This document shows positions 43,955 through 55,817 of a DNA stretch of 64,000 nucleotides, one piece after another; the first letter of the stretch is position 1; each line of letters starts with the position of its first letter. Source of the stretch: Tetradesmus obliquus (lineage: Eukaryota; Chlorophyta; Chlorophyceae; Sphaeropleales; Scenedesmaceae); NCBI GenBank assembly GCA_030272155.1, contig CP126197.1, forward strand, positions 3,278,001 through 3,342,000. The letters are read 5' to 3'. A model generated the notes under the pieces. The model did not search any database. It was not told the origin of the DNA and worked only from the letters and a program-made list of their open reading frames with translations. Made by a program: the position numbers and the translations under genes.

Positions 43955-46880
43955 AGCAGCGCTCACCTGCGCCCAAGCCTTCAGCCAAGCCTGCCAGCTG
44001 CGCCGCATTCAGGTCATGCGTGGGGCACAGCCGGCTGAGCCCGCTGCCCAGCAGCAGCCCAGCAGCCAGCACATTGGCCGCATTCAGGCTGAAGTCACCT
44101 TCCAGCCTCGGAATGACAACACGCTCCGCTGCTGCAGCACTGTCTGCACCGTTGCCGTCTGCATCACCATCTGCATTGTTGCTGCTGCTGCTGCTGCTGC
44201 TGTCGAGTGCCCCTATGCCCTGTAGCTCTGCCCCCGGCCCTCCCAAGGTCAGCAGCTGCTGCAGGCACCCCGCGCCACGCAGCAGCAGCGCGTCAGCGCC
44301 AAGCCCCAGGTAAAACCACAGCAGCCGGCTCTCCCCGGGTTTTAGGATGCGTGGCAGCGCTACAACAGCTTGCCGGCCGGCACCCTGCACTGCTGCGACT
44401 GCTTGCTTGAGTCCGTGTGCTTCTAAGAAGTCGAGGATGATTTCATCGAGCCAAGGCAGCTGCAGCGCTGCTTGCACTTGACCAGGCGTGCGGCAGAGCA
44501 CGCGCAGCTTAGGTGCGTGCTTCTGCTTCTGCTTCTGCTGCTGCTGCTGCTGGTTTTGACTGCTGCTGCTGGTCGGAGCAGCAGCTGCTGAAGCAGAGGC
44601 AAGCATGTCAGGCAGCACCTGCTGCTGCGGCATGCCCTGGTCGAATGACATGGAGTGGCGCAGGGCCAGCAGCTGCTCTGCTGCTGCTCTGCGCACCGCC
44701 TTGAAGGCGCTTGCAGGAAGGAACAGCCCTGGACACAGCAGGGTATAGGTTTGAAGAGAATACAAAACAGAACAGCGGTGCAGCACAAGGGTCAAGCTTG
44801 ATAGGAGGATGTCAAGTTTTTGCGCCAGTGCAAAGAGCATTGAACATGATAGTCAAGAAGTGGCCCCAGGGCTGGCGAACCCATCACAGCATCTGCCAGC
44901 TGCACTGCAAATTCAAATTGTGTTACTTTTGTTACTTTTGTCTGCCCGACACGGCACCGCTCGCGCGTGTGCTTGGCGGCGCGGGGGTGGCTAGCCGGGC
45001 AGCTGCACAACATGCAGGTGCTGTAGCATCAGATAGCGCAGCTGCCGTGTGGCTGGCTGGCAGCCGCATGAGCCGCTGCAGCAGCGCTGCAGCGGTGGGG
45101 CAGCGATGCATTCCTCACGAGCTGATAAACGATACACAATGAACCAAGTGGCGGCACTGTGCAGCCGCACTGTTGCATGCAGGTTGCACCGACTGAGCGT
45201 GCGCTGCCTGTTGAAAACGTACCTTGCTGCAGCTGCACGCGGGGCACATCCATGCATGATCGAGCCAGGCTGTTGTCCCCAGCTGGCCAAAACACAACAA
45301 TTGAAGACCAGTCAAACAGCCACACTATGCCGCTCAATGAGTCAATACTATGCAAGTACGCAGTAAGCTTACCTTGCTGCAGCTGCAGACCGGACACATC
45401 CACACATGATGGTATCAGCGTGTTATCGCCCAGCTGCCCAACAGCAGCCGCCACTTCTTCCTCGCTCAGCGGCCGCTGCGCTGCCTGCTGCAGCAGCACA
45501 CTGCCGGTATCTGCTGCCACGCTGTTGCCATCTTGGTCAGTCAGCTGCAGCTGCAGCGCGGTGCCCAGTGCGCCGGACACAAGCACCTGCAAAGTGCGCG
45601 AGGGGAGGATGGAGTGCAGGCAAGAGCAGGGCAGCACAACACACTGCTTTATTAGATGCAATTGGTGTGTTGGCTGCACGGCAGCGTGGTGCCTAGTGAG
45701 TCGGACACATGCACCTGCAGGGTGCGGGTTCATTCACCTGCAGGGTGCGGGTTCATGCACCTGCAGGGTGCGGGTTCATAAAGCGGAGGGCAGGGCGAGA
45801 GTAGGGCAGCACAACACAGTGTTTGGTTGAATGCAGTTTGTGTCAGCTGCAGCTGCAGCGGGGCGCCCAAAGCGCCAGAGACATGCACCTGCAGGGAGCA
45901 ATGTCTGAAGACATGATGGAGGGATTTGGTAGCAGGAATGAGGTGGCAGCTTGAGAACAGTGCTAGAAGTGTTTGGTGTGTCAGCTGCAGCTGCAGCGCC
46001 TAGTGTGCCGCAGACATGCATCTGCAGGGTGTACGAGACGCGACAAACCATGGTTGGTGGGGCAGCACAAACACACATCAGGGTAGACAACTGGTGTGTT
46101 TCAGCTGCAACTGCAGCCGGGTGCAGTGTGCGCCGGAGCACGTGCAGGGAGCGCAAGTGAGAGAGAAGGGGACGAGAGAGAGCGGGGAGAGTGGGCAGCA
46201 TAACACCGCACAAACAAGCACCAGCAACCCAATCAATCCTCTGCACGCTGAAACATGCATCCGCACCCAGATATATTGCACTAGCGCCAGAAACACCAGC
46301 GTAAAAGCAGCGTAGATGTCTCCTCATCAAAGCCCCACCTGCACCGGCAGCTTGCGCGCGCTGCTACTGCTGACGGCTTCGTAGCTGGCCCGCAGGCGCG
46401 ACTCAAGGGCAGGGTCTCTGCTCTTCCACACCAGGTCCCCGGAGCGCAGCCGATTTAACCGCACCTGCAAACAAAATGCAGCAGCAGCAGCATAGTTTAG
46501 GATAGCGAATGCAAGGCATCAGTGTGGGCATCAGTTTGGGCCGCGCCTCCACACCAGGTGCCTCGGGCACAGCCGCACATCCCGGCCACATGCAAGCGGA
46601 TGCATGCGGTCAGCACACGCAATGTACACAACACATGCATCAGCACACACGCATGCGCCAGCGGTTGTACAGCTGATCAGTCCTATGCGTTCCTGAGGAA
46701 GCAAACTTCAACTCCCTGGAAAATAACATGACTCACCTGGTCCGGCCCAAACACCAGCTCCACTGAACTGCCAGCAGCAGCCTCTCCCTCAAGCTTCCTG
46801 CTGCTGCTGCCGCCGCTGCCGGAACCCCTACCACTGCCTCTGCCCCTGCTGCCGGCCCCTCTACTGCTGTCCCTGCCATC

Positions 46881-46944
<64 letters not shown>

Positions 46945-49744
46945 AACATGTCCCAGACAGCCCCGCCTTCCTCATCCCTCTCCGGCATACCCTGGTCAAA
47001 CACAAGCCCATCGCCACGTTTGACCGGGTTTAGCAAGCCCTGAATAACCACCCCGCGGCTTGTAACAGCTGACACGCGGCCTAGGCACAGCCCTCTGTGC
47101 CTTGGTGCCCTGCCCCGGACTAACATCTGATGCTGCGAGCCTTCAAGGAATCCTGGTGTGAGGCCGTTGAAGGTGTCATCTTGCCCCCTGCTAAAAACTT
47201 GAGCCAAGTTGGCAAGCAGCTGAGGGTCAATCTGACCCGTAACTGCTGCTGCTGCTGCTGCTGAGGAGGAGGAAGAGGAGGAGGAGGAGGAGGAGGAGAG
47301 TTTTGTGCTGTTGCTTGTGTGTGTGCTAGTGCTGCTGCTGCTGCTGGCGCTGCTGTTGCTGGCAATGCGCTCCAGCTGCTGGCGCTCCTGCTGCAGCAGC
47401 TGCTCCCAGGCAGCATCCACTCCTGCAAGCCACACATGAGCAACTAGATCAGATAGCCCGCAACCACAATCTCTCAATCTCAAATGTCCTCATGCCTGTG
47501 CAGTGGCTGTGCAATGCCAGCACATGGGAGAGTCAACACCAGCATGAGCGCCATGCGACGCGTGCAATTGTCGACACACGTGGCACGCCGCACAGTGAAA
47601 AAATGTGTGCACCCACCCTCCCCCCGCAATCAAGCTGATCGCGCTGCCTCACCTGCCCTGTAGGCTGCGGTGGTGGCTGCAACATATTCTGGCCCCTTGA
47701 GCCGCCCCTCAATCTTGAAGCAGCCCACACCAGCTAACTCAATAAATATAACAAACATACAGCTGACAAGCATGCCTCTCTCACCTGCCCTGTAAGCAGC
47801 AGTGGTGGCAGCCACGTACTCCGGCCCCTTGAGACGCCCCTCAATCTTGAAGCAGCCCACACCCGCAGCGATCATGGCTGGCAGCTGCTGCAGCGCCATG
47901 AGGTCCTGGGGGCTCAGCAGGTAGCTGATGTCAGCGAGGTCCTGCAAGCAGTCAGAAATAACGTAACATAACAGGTTTTCAAACATGAGTAACAGAGTGC
48001 AGCTGATCTTTGTTGGTATAACTAACAATGTATGTTTGCTTCAAGATACATGTGGATGTCAGGATGTGCAAGTTCCCGCTCGCATTTTGTCAAGTTCCTG
48101 CCAGCTGGAAACATGTTGGTTATAAAAAGCATAACACATCCCTGGTCAACCTTCTCACCTTAATTTGACCGTCCACAATCAGGCCGTATGGCATCCTGCA
48201 AGCCTGCGCACACTGCCCCCTGTTAGCACTCCTGCCCCCCCATGCCTCACTGCTGTAGCATTGCCCGCTGTAGCTCACACACAGCGCCCCGTGACAGAAG
48301 GCCTCAATTTCGACTCCAGTGTCTGCTGACACTGCGTCGATTTCGCTGACACTCAGCTCGCGGCCAACCACCACACGGCTGACGCCAAGGCCTGAGGTGG
48401 GATGTGACGGGCAGTGAGCAGGCGGCAGCACATCAGCAGCAGCAGCAGCAGCATGTGTTAGACGCTGAATTGGTGGTAAGCAGCGTCTTGTCTTATTGTG
48501 GCAGAATGCCTCCATCTCAACGCCAGTGTCGGCTGACACGGGTTGATTTCTGTGTCGACACACTCAGTTCGCGGCCGACCACCACACGGGTGACGCCAAG
48601 GCCTGAAATGGGGAGCGATGGGCAGTGAGCAGGCGGCAGCACACCAGAAAGGCAGCAGCAGCAGCAACAACAGCATGAATTGGATGCTGGACTGGTGATA
48701 AGGCAGTGTACTGTGGCGAAACGCCTCTGTCTCAACGCCAGTGTCTGCTGACACGGCGTCGATTTCTGACACACTCAGCTCGCGGCCGACCACCACGCGC
48801 GTGACGCCAAGGCCTGTGATGGTAGGTGACGGACAGTGAGCAGGCGGCAGCAGCATATGGCAGCAGCACAGCAGCAAAGGTGTTGGTGGGCTGTGACTGG
48901 CTAGTGATCAGCAGCAAGGGTGGCAGCATTGACGCACATGTACTTACATGGCATGACCAAAGTGAAGCAACAGCAACAAACCCCAACCAGAGCCACGCAT
49001 TTCACACAAGAAAACACCAGACCATCACTCCACTCCAACGCTGATAGACAAGCATAGAAGCCTTTTCATCAAGATCCGTTTACTGATAACAACTGACCTG
49101 CGGCAAACTCAGCGCCCTCTGCGCTGGTGATGGACATCTGTGTTGAGCCGTGAATGGCCAGCTGCGGCGCCACCCTGCGGATCAGCGCCACGGCACCCAC
49201 ATCCTGCACGCCACACCACCACCAGCAGCAGCAGCAGCAGCAGCGTCAATCCACCAGCATCGCTCACCAGCCAGCAGCATGGCATGAAAGTCCTCCGGTC
49301 ACTTGCCTGCAACCACTAGCGCAGGCTGGTGGCAGTCGCTTGCAAGGCACATGTGCCACGCCTTGTGGCAAAAACCTGAACCCTTCGAGGCAATCCAGAC
49401 CCTAGGCAACCGCACCTGCACGATGACCGCGTCCACGCCTGCTGCCGCCAGCTGGCGCACCAGCGCCTCCAGCGCAGACAGCTCCTCGTCAAACACCTGG
49501 AGTGGCAGCGGTTTGCAACATGAGGCAGTCAAGCAGCGAAGCGAGAAGGAGGTGTAATGGCACCATATGCAACAGCAGAAAAACTTTGTGGCATGAGCAC
49601 ACTCGGCACATCAAGACGGCTTGAGCATTCACAGGTTGCCGCACGCCTCACCAGGATGTTGAGCGCCACGTAGCCCTTCACGCCGCGCTCATGCAGGTAG
49701 GCCATGACAGACGGCAGCTCCTCAGCCTCAAAGTTGGCGGCACT

Positions 49745-49789
<45 letters not shown>

Positions 49790-49815
49790 GCAGCGGCAGC
49801 AGCAGCAGCAGCAGC

Positions 49816-49849
<34 letters not shown>

Positions 49850-50634
49850 CTGACCACAGCCACCAGCAAGCAGCAGGAGTAGCAGAGGCACTGACCACAG
49901 CCACCAACAAGAAACACAAGATTGCCGGCAAAGCCAGTGGTGGCAACTACCACTGCTGCCAATCATGAACTGTTTGTCAACTGCCTCAGGAAGAGAACTA
50001 CAAAGCCATTTGCCCACTTGCCGCATCTCGTCACTGCTGCTGCAGCTTACCGTGCGCGAGCGTTGAAACCTGGGACACCAAAGTAGACGGCGTCAGCTCC
50101 GTTCTCAACAGCAGCACGCAGCTGCGGCCAGCCTCCAGCAGGAGCCAACACCTCAGGCTTCGTGGCAGGTCGCCTGCTGCTGCTGCTGCTGATGCTGCTG
50201 TTGAGCCCTCCAGCTGCTGCTGGCATCACAGCTGCTGCTTGTGGGTGCTGCTGGTGCCGTTGGTCTGCTGCAGCCTTGCTACTGCTGCTGCTGCTGCTGG
50301 TTGGGGTGGCTGTAGCAGCGCCTGCTGTTGCCCCGAAGCTGCCAGTGCTACCGACAACAGTACCAGAGGTGCTGTTGAGCCAGGGGATGGCCAGACCCTG
50401 CTGCTGCTGCTGCTGCTGCTGTTGCTGTTTTGTGGTGCTGCTGCTGGAGGGATCTTGGCCCGCTTCACCTGTCTGCTGCTGCAACGTGAGTGAATACAGC
50501 TCAGGGTTCTTCCTGGCTGCAACCTCGCGAGGATGACGCTGACGCGGCTGCTGCTGATGCTGCCGCTGCTGCTGCTGCTCGTCTCGCTTGGCTTGCCTGT
50601 TGCCTGCAACATAGCTGCTGCCGCTCCCGCTCCC

Positions 50635-50674
<40 letters not shown>

Positions 50675-51057
50675 CTGCCAGCTGCAGGAGGCTTGGTAGC
50701 AGGTGGAGGCGAGCGGCCCACAGCTGGACCTTGTGCCCTGCGCTTCTGCTGCCACTGCTGCTGCTGCTGCTCCTGTGGCTGCTGCTGTGGTGTTCGCTTT
50801 GGAAGCTGATCCCCAGGGGGTGAGGGATTCAACGTGGGCCTGCTGCCACTTGTTCGCCTGGGCGTGCTGCTGCTACTGCCTGCTGGTCCCGTTGCTGCTG
50901 TTCTGCTGCCATGGCAGACGTGAGATGGGTTCCTGCAAGTTACATGAGGAAGTTTGAGCTGTTCTGGCTCGAGAAGCGGCGAACTGGAACTACTACTACC
51001 ACTAGGGTCATCAGGCCGACTGCTGCTGCTGCTCCGGTTGCTGACGTGCAACAGCAT
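40553..51057 (-). CDS. Peptidase U32 / DUF3656 family protein, RlhA-like
   Basis: Related to bacterial RlhA (YdcP), which makes 5-hydroxycytidine in 23S rRNA, so an organelle rRNA role is inferred. Exons: 51057-50051, 49742-49652, 49496-49416, 49203-49098, 48391-48159, 47941-47785, 47422-46737, 46464-46339, 45586-45373, 44728-43967, 43468-43393, 43162-43046, 42093-41956, 40697-40553. Phases close: 1312 aa, against about 670 in bacteria. About 300 low-complexity Gln/Ser/Pro residues precede the U32 domain, which opens PEVLAPAGGWPQL. Signature cysteines are in FCHGALCVSYSGQC and RGQCAQACR (exon 5), then GCFKIEGRLKGPEYVA (exon 6), HTEHCVFCRFLS, DCGHPCERHE, ADMGCRNTVFNA and FRVELVDE. Poly-Ser inserts (46880-46942, 47262-47302) interrupt exon 7. 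No clear transit peptide is seen, so the true start may lie upstream. Older 'peptidase' naming probably misdescribes the chemistry. Confidence 0.93.
40780..41225 (-). repeat. Echo array of U32 exon 14 acceptor edge (four copies)
   Basis: AVLEGRGRPSELWQWLKG (real border 40697) recurs with borders near 40792, 40893, 41054 and 41213; most copies keep the whole block, the nearest is shortened. Confidence 0.93.
41330..41870 (-). repeat. Echo array of U32 exon 13 donor edge (four copies)
   Basis: FRVELVDEAPEVVGQLLEGY plus gtgcggcgg donor (real border 41956) recurs with donors near 41807, 41658, 41508 and 41330. The first three steps are about 149 bp. Confidence 0.95.
42380..42925 (-). repeat. Echo array of U32 exon 12 donor edge (five copies)
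   Basis: HLVLADMGC plus gtgcggctg donor (real border 43046) recurs at about 42887, 42773, 42652, 42532 and 42382. Confidence 0.95.
43575..43835 (-). repeat. Single echoes of U32 exons 11 and 10
   Basis: At about 43580-43615 is a copy of the exon 11 start (ACQLEAIVHQH); at about 43790-43836 a copy of the exon 10 end (DLNAAQLAGLAEG). Confidence 0.8.
43859..43942 (-). repeat. (ATC)n microsatellite
   Basis: About 27-28 uninterrupted ATC units in U32 intron 10, joined directly to six CAG units next to the exon 10 donor. It is the only long non-CAG triplet run in the window. Confidence 0.97.
45222..46145 (-). repeat. Echoes on both sides of U32 exon 9
   Basis: Near 45222-45290 is a copy of the exon 9 end (QLGDNSL...LQQG plus gtacg donor). 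From 45680 to 46145 are about four shortened copies of its start (VHVSGALGAPLQLQLT), including a 24-bp triple repeat at 45712-45780. Confidence 0.85.
47650..47737 (-). repeat. Echo of U32 exon 6 donor edge
   Basis: Copy of 47785-47865 (GVGCFKIEGRLKGPEYVAAT end plus gtgagg donor) at about 90% identity. Confidence 0.92.
48500..48815 (-). repeat. Echoes of U32 exon 5 acceptor edge (two copies, 211-bp period)
   Basis: The GLGVTRVVVGRELSVSEIDA start (real border 48391) recurs with borders at 48602 and 48813, with the adjacent intron (gtgacgggcagtgagcagg) copied too. Confidence 0.95.
49743..49850 (-). repeat. CAG/CGG run at 3' end of U32 intron 1
   Basis: On the gene strand this is a CTG-rich tract of more than 30 triplets ending in the cag acceptor of exon 2 (49742). 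Confidence 0.93.
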
Positions 51058-51689
51058 AGCAAGTGCTGCTGTGGCAGTTTAAACTGGACCATATACACCA
51101 ATGGGCAGCAGTATGTACGGCTGGCTGCGTACCCGGAGCTTCGCGGACACGATGTGCGGCCCGAAAGCAGCATGTTGCCTCCAGACTTCAGCTAGCTTAC
51201 GAGCAGCAACCCTAATGAGTTGATGTACAATTAACAAGCGTCCCGTAAGCTTTGTATCGCACTCGAAATGAGCTGAGTTGCGGTGTTGCAACAGCAGCAA
51301 CAGAGTCTTGCTTCAGCTGATTGCTGTAGCCCAGTGACGTGCACCACAAAGTCCCCGCACTGCTAGCATCAACATGACGAATGTAATGTTAACCCAGCCT
51401 TGTGTTCCTTGCTTGTTACATGGGGCAAACAGCCCATAAAACATCTACCACCTTAGTAGTTCTAGTGGGTGGCACAACCCAGCATGGCGTGCGGGGCAGG
51501 TGGCATTTGTACCGCTATGCAACGCGCCTTGAAACGCAAACACATATGAGTTCATCTTATGTCAAGCTGCCATGCCAGCCCAGTTGAGTGAATGCCTTTT
51601 CAAACATATATGATGCTTGCAGATCACATGAACTTCAGGGTGAAACACCGACTACAGGAGACCCACACCACAGTCAAGCACCATCAGCT

Positions 51690-51728
<39 letters not shown>

Positions 51729-52318
51729 AGGTGATGGTTATCATAAATTCCAAACACATCCTTGATCATAACGTGCTTGCAGATACTGTTGCAGTGCCAG
51801 GAAGAAGTGGGACAGTGTGGGTACCCACCGGTCCCCGCACACTCAATGAAGATCTGTCATGCACTGTCAGCTTCTGAGCAGGCAGGCATGAACCAAACAG
51901 CAGGTACATGGAACGGATGCTGCCTGAGCATGCAGAATGCACAGGTTTGTGGTTGGTTAGGAAAAACAACAGGGCTGAACCAGCCAATTGGGAAATCATT
52001 GGCATACAAAGCCGTGGTCGCCCTGCTGTCGCCGTAACGTGTGGCATGTTGTGATGATACATGTAGTCAACCCATGTGCCAGTCAGTCTCACAGAAGATA
52101 TGTGATGAGGGAGTGCACTGCTAGGTGCAGTGACCAACACCTTATCAAAAAATGGCAGATGGCGCAACAGCCAGTGCTTGTATTGGCAAGGACAGGGCAG
52201 TGCCGCGGTATGAATGCGTGGCTGGCTGGGATGAAAGCAACAGGCATGTTTCACCGGCTGCAGTGCTTTGATCAACCGTCAACCAAAGCATGCACATCAC
52301 ACACCAAAGTTCACGCTT
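51058..52318. other. Intergenic region
   Basis: No coding exon is recognised. It contains a CAG run at 51694-51727. It should include the U32 promoter and the 3' end of the first hydrolase gene. Confidence 0.35.
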
Positions 52319-52604
52319 GGAGTTCAAGGTGCTTAGCCAGGAATCTTGCCAGTTCACGCTGCGCCTCCTGCGCCTCTGGCACATCCAGTGACGCCTGAAA
52401 CACGTGCCACATGCCCTCCAAAGGAGATAATACAGACGCCACACCCACACACAAAGTTCACACCTTAAGTTCAAGGTGCTTCACCAGGAACTTTGCGAGT
52501 TCATGCTGCGCTTCTTGCGCCTCTGGCACGTCCAATGACGCCTGGAACACATGCCACATGCCCTCCCATGGTGACAACACAGACTCCACACCCACACACA
52601 AAGT
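52319..52604 (-). repeat. Two echoes of hydrolase A coding end
   Basis: About 147-bp direct copies of 52606-52745 (EGMWHVFQASLDVPEAQEAQ to KHLEL and following sequence). The last one ends LQA then TGA. Confidence 0.93.
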
Positions 52605-54425
52605 TCACACCTCAAGTTCAAGGTGCTTCACCAGGAACTTTGCGAGTTCACGCTGCGCTTCTTGCGCCTCTGGCACATCCAGTGACGCCTGGAACACGTG
52701 CCACATGCCTTCCCAGGGTGACAGCACAGACGCCACACCCACACTGGTTAACTTGCGGTGCAGTATTGTTGCAAGGCTCAAAAGCGAGTCCCGCAAGCCG
52801 ATTTGAATCAACGTAGGCGGGAATCCTTTAAACGCCTCAGCAGCAGCCTTCAGCGGTGACACCAGAGGATCCAGCAGAAGTGCCGGATTGCCGTTCACGT
52901 ATGTAAGTGCTGGTTGAGCAAGGTTTAGGGTGTACTGGAGGATTGGATCCACTGCTGTGAGGGTGGTCTGCGTGTCTCCAGACTGCGTGAGATCGGTCCA
53001 TGGAGACATCAGCAGCAGCGCGCCAGGTAGCGGCAGCTGCTGCTGCTTCGCTTTCAGCACCAGCGCAAGCGCAAGGCCGCCGCCCGCTGAGTCTCCAATA
53101 AGCACGATGTTTTGGGCTTTATAGTGGTTGCTGCTGATTAGGTCTTTGTAGACTGCCAGTGCGTCGTCAAGCGCTGCAGGAAATGGGGCGTCAAATGCCA
53201 GGCGGTACTCAAAGCATAGCACCTGCGGCAGCAGGCATCGTAGCGGACTTCTGTGTTGTCACATCGCACTCGCTGCATGGTGATATGAATGAGCAGCAGT
53301 ACAGCGGCAACAAGTCTACTGCTGAAGCGGGCATGCTCATGCTTTTTTATGCAGTCTGCGATTTTAATAGAAGGGATGAAACGTCAGCCAGCAGCAGCGC
53401 ACCTGCACTCCTGCCAGCTGTGCAGCCATGGCTGTGACATGCCACAGGTGGTAGCAGGAGCCCTTGACATATGCACCTGAGAACAGCACAATTGCAGTCA
53501 ACATAGCACATTGCAAACATCACCTGGTTAGCAGCAGCATGGAAACCAGCCTATGGGTCTGCTGTGCTGGAGTGCCAGTAGCCGCTGGGGACGCACAATC
53601 ACAAAGCCCAGCAGACACCAATATGCTGCTGCTGGCAGAACACATTGCGCAAACAGAGCAGCCAAGCTTAGTCTAGGATACAGCAGCACAGTGACCTGCA
53701 GAGGTGCCAGGACAGTCAAGCATTGCCGTAAAACATAGACAACCACACCTGCTGCCAGGATCTAAGTGTAACCAAGGTCAACCATGTTTGAATGTTGCTG
53801 CATATCCATATCAGGTACCTCCATGTACATAGATCAGCATCTTGTCGGCGTTCTGCTGCTTCATGCCACGTGGGGTGCCGATGGTGACAGGCACGCCGCC
53901 CATGGTCTCATTGCGAATGTCCTGCAGAAACTGCGCTGCTGCTGCGGCGCTGCTGGGGCCTGTGGCTGTGTTGAATGCAGCCGCAGCCTGCAGCAAATGC
54001 AGAGCACGCAAATTCAACGAGCAGTGGCATCACATGTGCTGGGTACATCTGCAGTGAAGCCTCGTGAACCAGCTTGCGGGCCAGCAAGCTTTGAAGGCCT
54101 GACAAGTGACCATATGCATTGAGTGCCCACAAATGCCTTCCAGTGACAACTCAGCCTTCCAAAGATTGCTGTATCGCAATATAACCATAGATACGTGAAC
54201 AACACAACCAGCCGGTCCCTCACCAGCCTGCCAGCTGCTTTATCTGCCCAGCTCACTCCTGGTTGCACATGTCTGTCACGCAGAAAGGTTTGCGCCTGGG
54301 CTGAGATGGTATTGGTCACAAAACACATCGGGTACAGTGCATCTGCTGGTGCCATCGGCTTCGTGCAGCGTTTGGGTCGGTGCTTGCTGTGCTGCTGCTG
54401 TTGTTCCTGCTGCTGTTCCTGCTGC

Positions 54426-54482
<57 letters not shown>

Positions 54483-54562
54483 GGCTGTTTGCTGAGTAAA
54501 GGCAAGGAGTATACATCTGTGGATGTCAGCAGGAGGACGAGGAGCACCGAGCACAGGTTCAT
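52605..54562 (-). CDS. Secreted alpha/beta-hydrolase (HSL/carboxylesterase type), copy A
   Basis: Exons 54562-54224, 53987-53819, 53476-53403 and 53222-52605 close in phase: 399 aa. A hydrophobic signal peptide (MNLCSVLLVLLLTSTDVYS) is followed by a long poly-Gln tract (CTG run on + at 54419-54481) and a Pro/Ala-containing spacer. Oxyanion motif HGGA straddles exons 2 and 3. The nucleophile elbow is GDSAGGG (about Ser239), the acid is in IGLRDS (Asp339) and the His in EGMWHVFQ (His369), so the triad is complete. The family cleaves short or medium esters; substrate unknown. The ATG at 54562 was preferred to one at 54646 because it begins the signal peptide directly. The stop overlaps a donor-like GAG/gtgtga, and two further copies of the last coding 100 bp follow, so alternative C-termini (LEV or LQA) are possible. 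Copy B lies just upstream in the same direction. Confidence 0.87.
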
Positions 54563-55386
54563 TTCGGCAAAGAGCAAGGCGATCAGGTGGACCAAAGCGG
54601 AAAGCGGCGAATCGGCACTTTGAAGCTTGCCAACACGGATCAGCAAAGTGTTTTATTGTAAACTGGTTGTTCAGATGCCTCACTTACGGCTTATCCTCGA
54701 TTATTAAACCCTCGAATGGTTCCGGGGTCGGGTGTCACACTTTCACCTCACCCTGTACACATGTGCTGCTGAGATACTTTTAGGAGTGCCGCCGAGGTAG
54801 CTTGCACGGCTGCACGGCTTCTTCACATCATGTCAGCTGTGATTTGACAGGGCGGGGCAGTGCAGGGTATTGCTAGGAGCTTGTCCTCAATCCCTGTCTT
54901 GGTGTGGTACAGCCACTGCAGTCACAAGGCAGGGCACTGTGCCACGTGGCACATGTACAGTTTCTTAGCAGTAGAGCACATATCACTGCTTGAATGTGCG
55001 GGTGCAAGATATTCTGACCAGACGATCTTGTGGTATTGCCGATTGATGAGAATTGCCTGCATTACATGGCTGCACAGCATCATTTACACAACATTGGACC
55101 GAGCGAGGACGATAGATTTGCGACAGGGACAGAAGCACTGCCTGAGGCCCAAACAAACACCAATCAGGTGGAAGATGTACTTGAAACAAGGCTGTGCCCT
55201 TCGCGAGCAGGATGCATCACCCTGGTTGTTTCCATTTTCATCAGGATAGTATGAGCATCAGGATAGCATGCTAGCCTCGCTGCATGCCGTGCGGCATGCA
55301 ATTGCTTGCTGCCAACACCCACAAGATTCACAGCTGCACTGCAGCTGAGCTGACCTGGCAGGCACATGAAGAAACAGGGAATTTTT
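54563..55386. other. Intergenic region between tandem hydrolases
   Basis: Promoter region of copy A and 3' flank of copy B. No exon is recognised. Confidence 0.35.
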
Positions 55387-55391
55387 TTACA
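55387..55391 (-). terminator. Candidate TGTAA poly(A) signal of hydrolase B
   Basis: TGTAA on the - strand, about 427 nt after the stop of copy B. Inferred from chlorophyte practice only. Confidence 0.25.
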
Positions 55392-55817
55392 GTGAATGCA
55401 AAGCTGCGCACCAAGCACAGCTGTGATGTGACGCCAACAGGGCCACTGCAGCCGCCACGCCGCCGCGTCAACTGACAGTAAAAGCACCAATGATGAACAG
55501 AAGCAGGACTGGGCATGCTGCATAGTGTCTCAGATGCATACAATCAAGGGTGTTGCCAACCCAACTTTCAGGTAGACGCCATGGTGTGTCAGCATGCGTT
55601 GCGTGATGATGCATCAGATGCTGCGCAGCGACCTCAAGGACATGTCCTTGTGTACACAAACCACGATCTTGGCCGTGCACACTATCAGGAAGCCTGTACA
55701 TGCAGCTTGAAACATATGATTCCATAAGACCCCACATAGCTGCCACATAGCTGTATGCACAATATACCTGTAGGTACGTCAAGGACCACTGCCTGCTCAC
55801 ACACCATGAGCTACTCA

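Noticed and set aside
43749-44313. Open frames encoding poly-Ile, poly-His or poly-Ser/Asp
   Set aside because: They are translations of the (ATC)n microsatellite in a U32 intron and its neighbouring coding exon in wrong frames.
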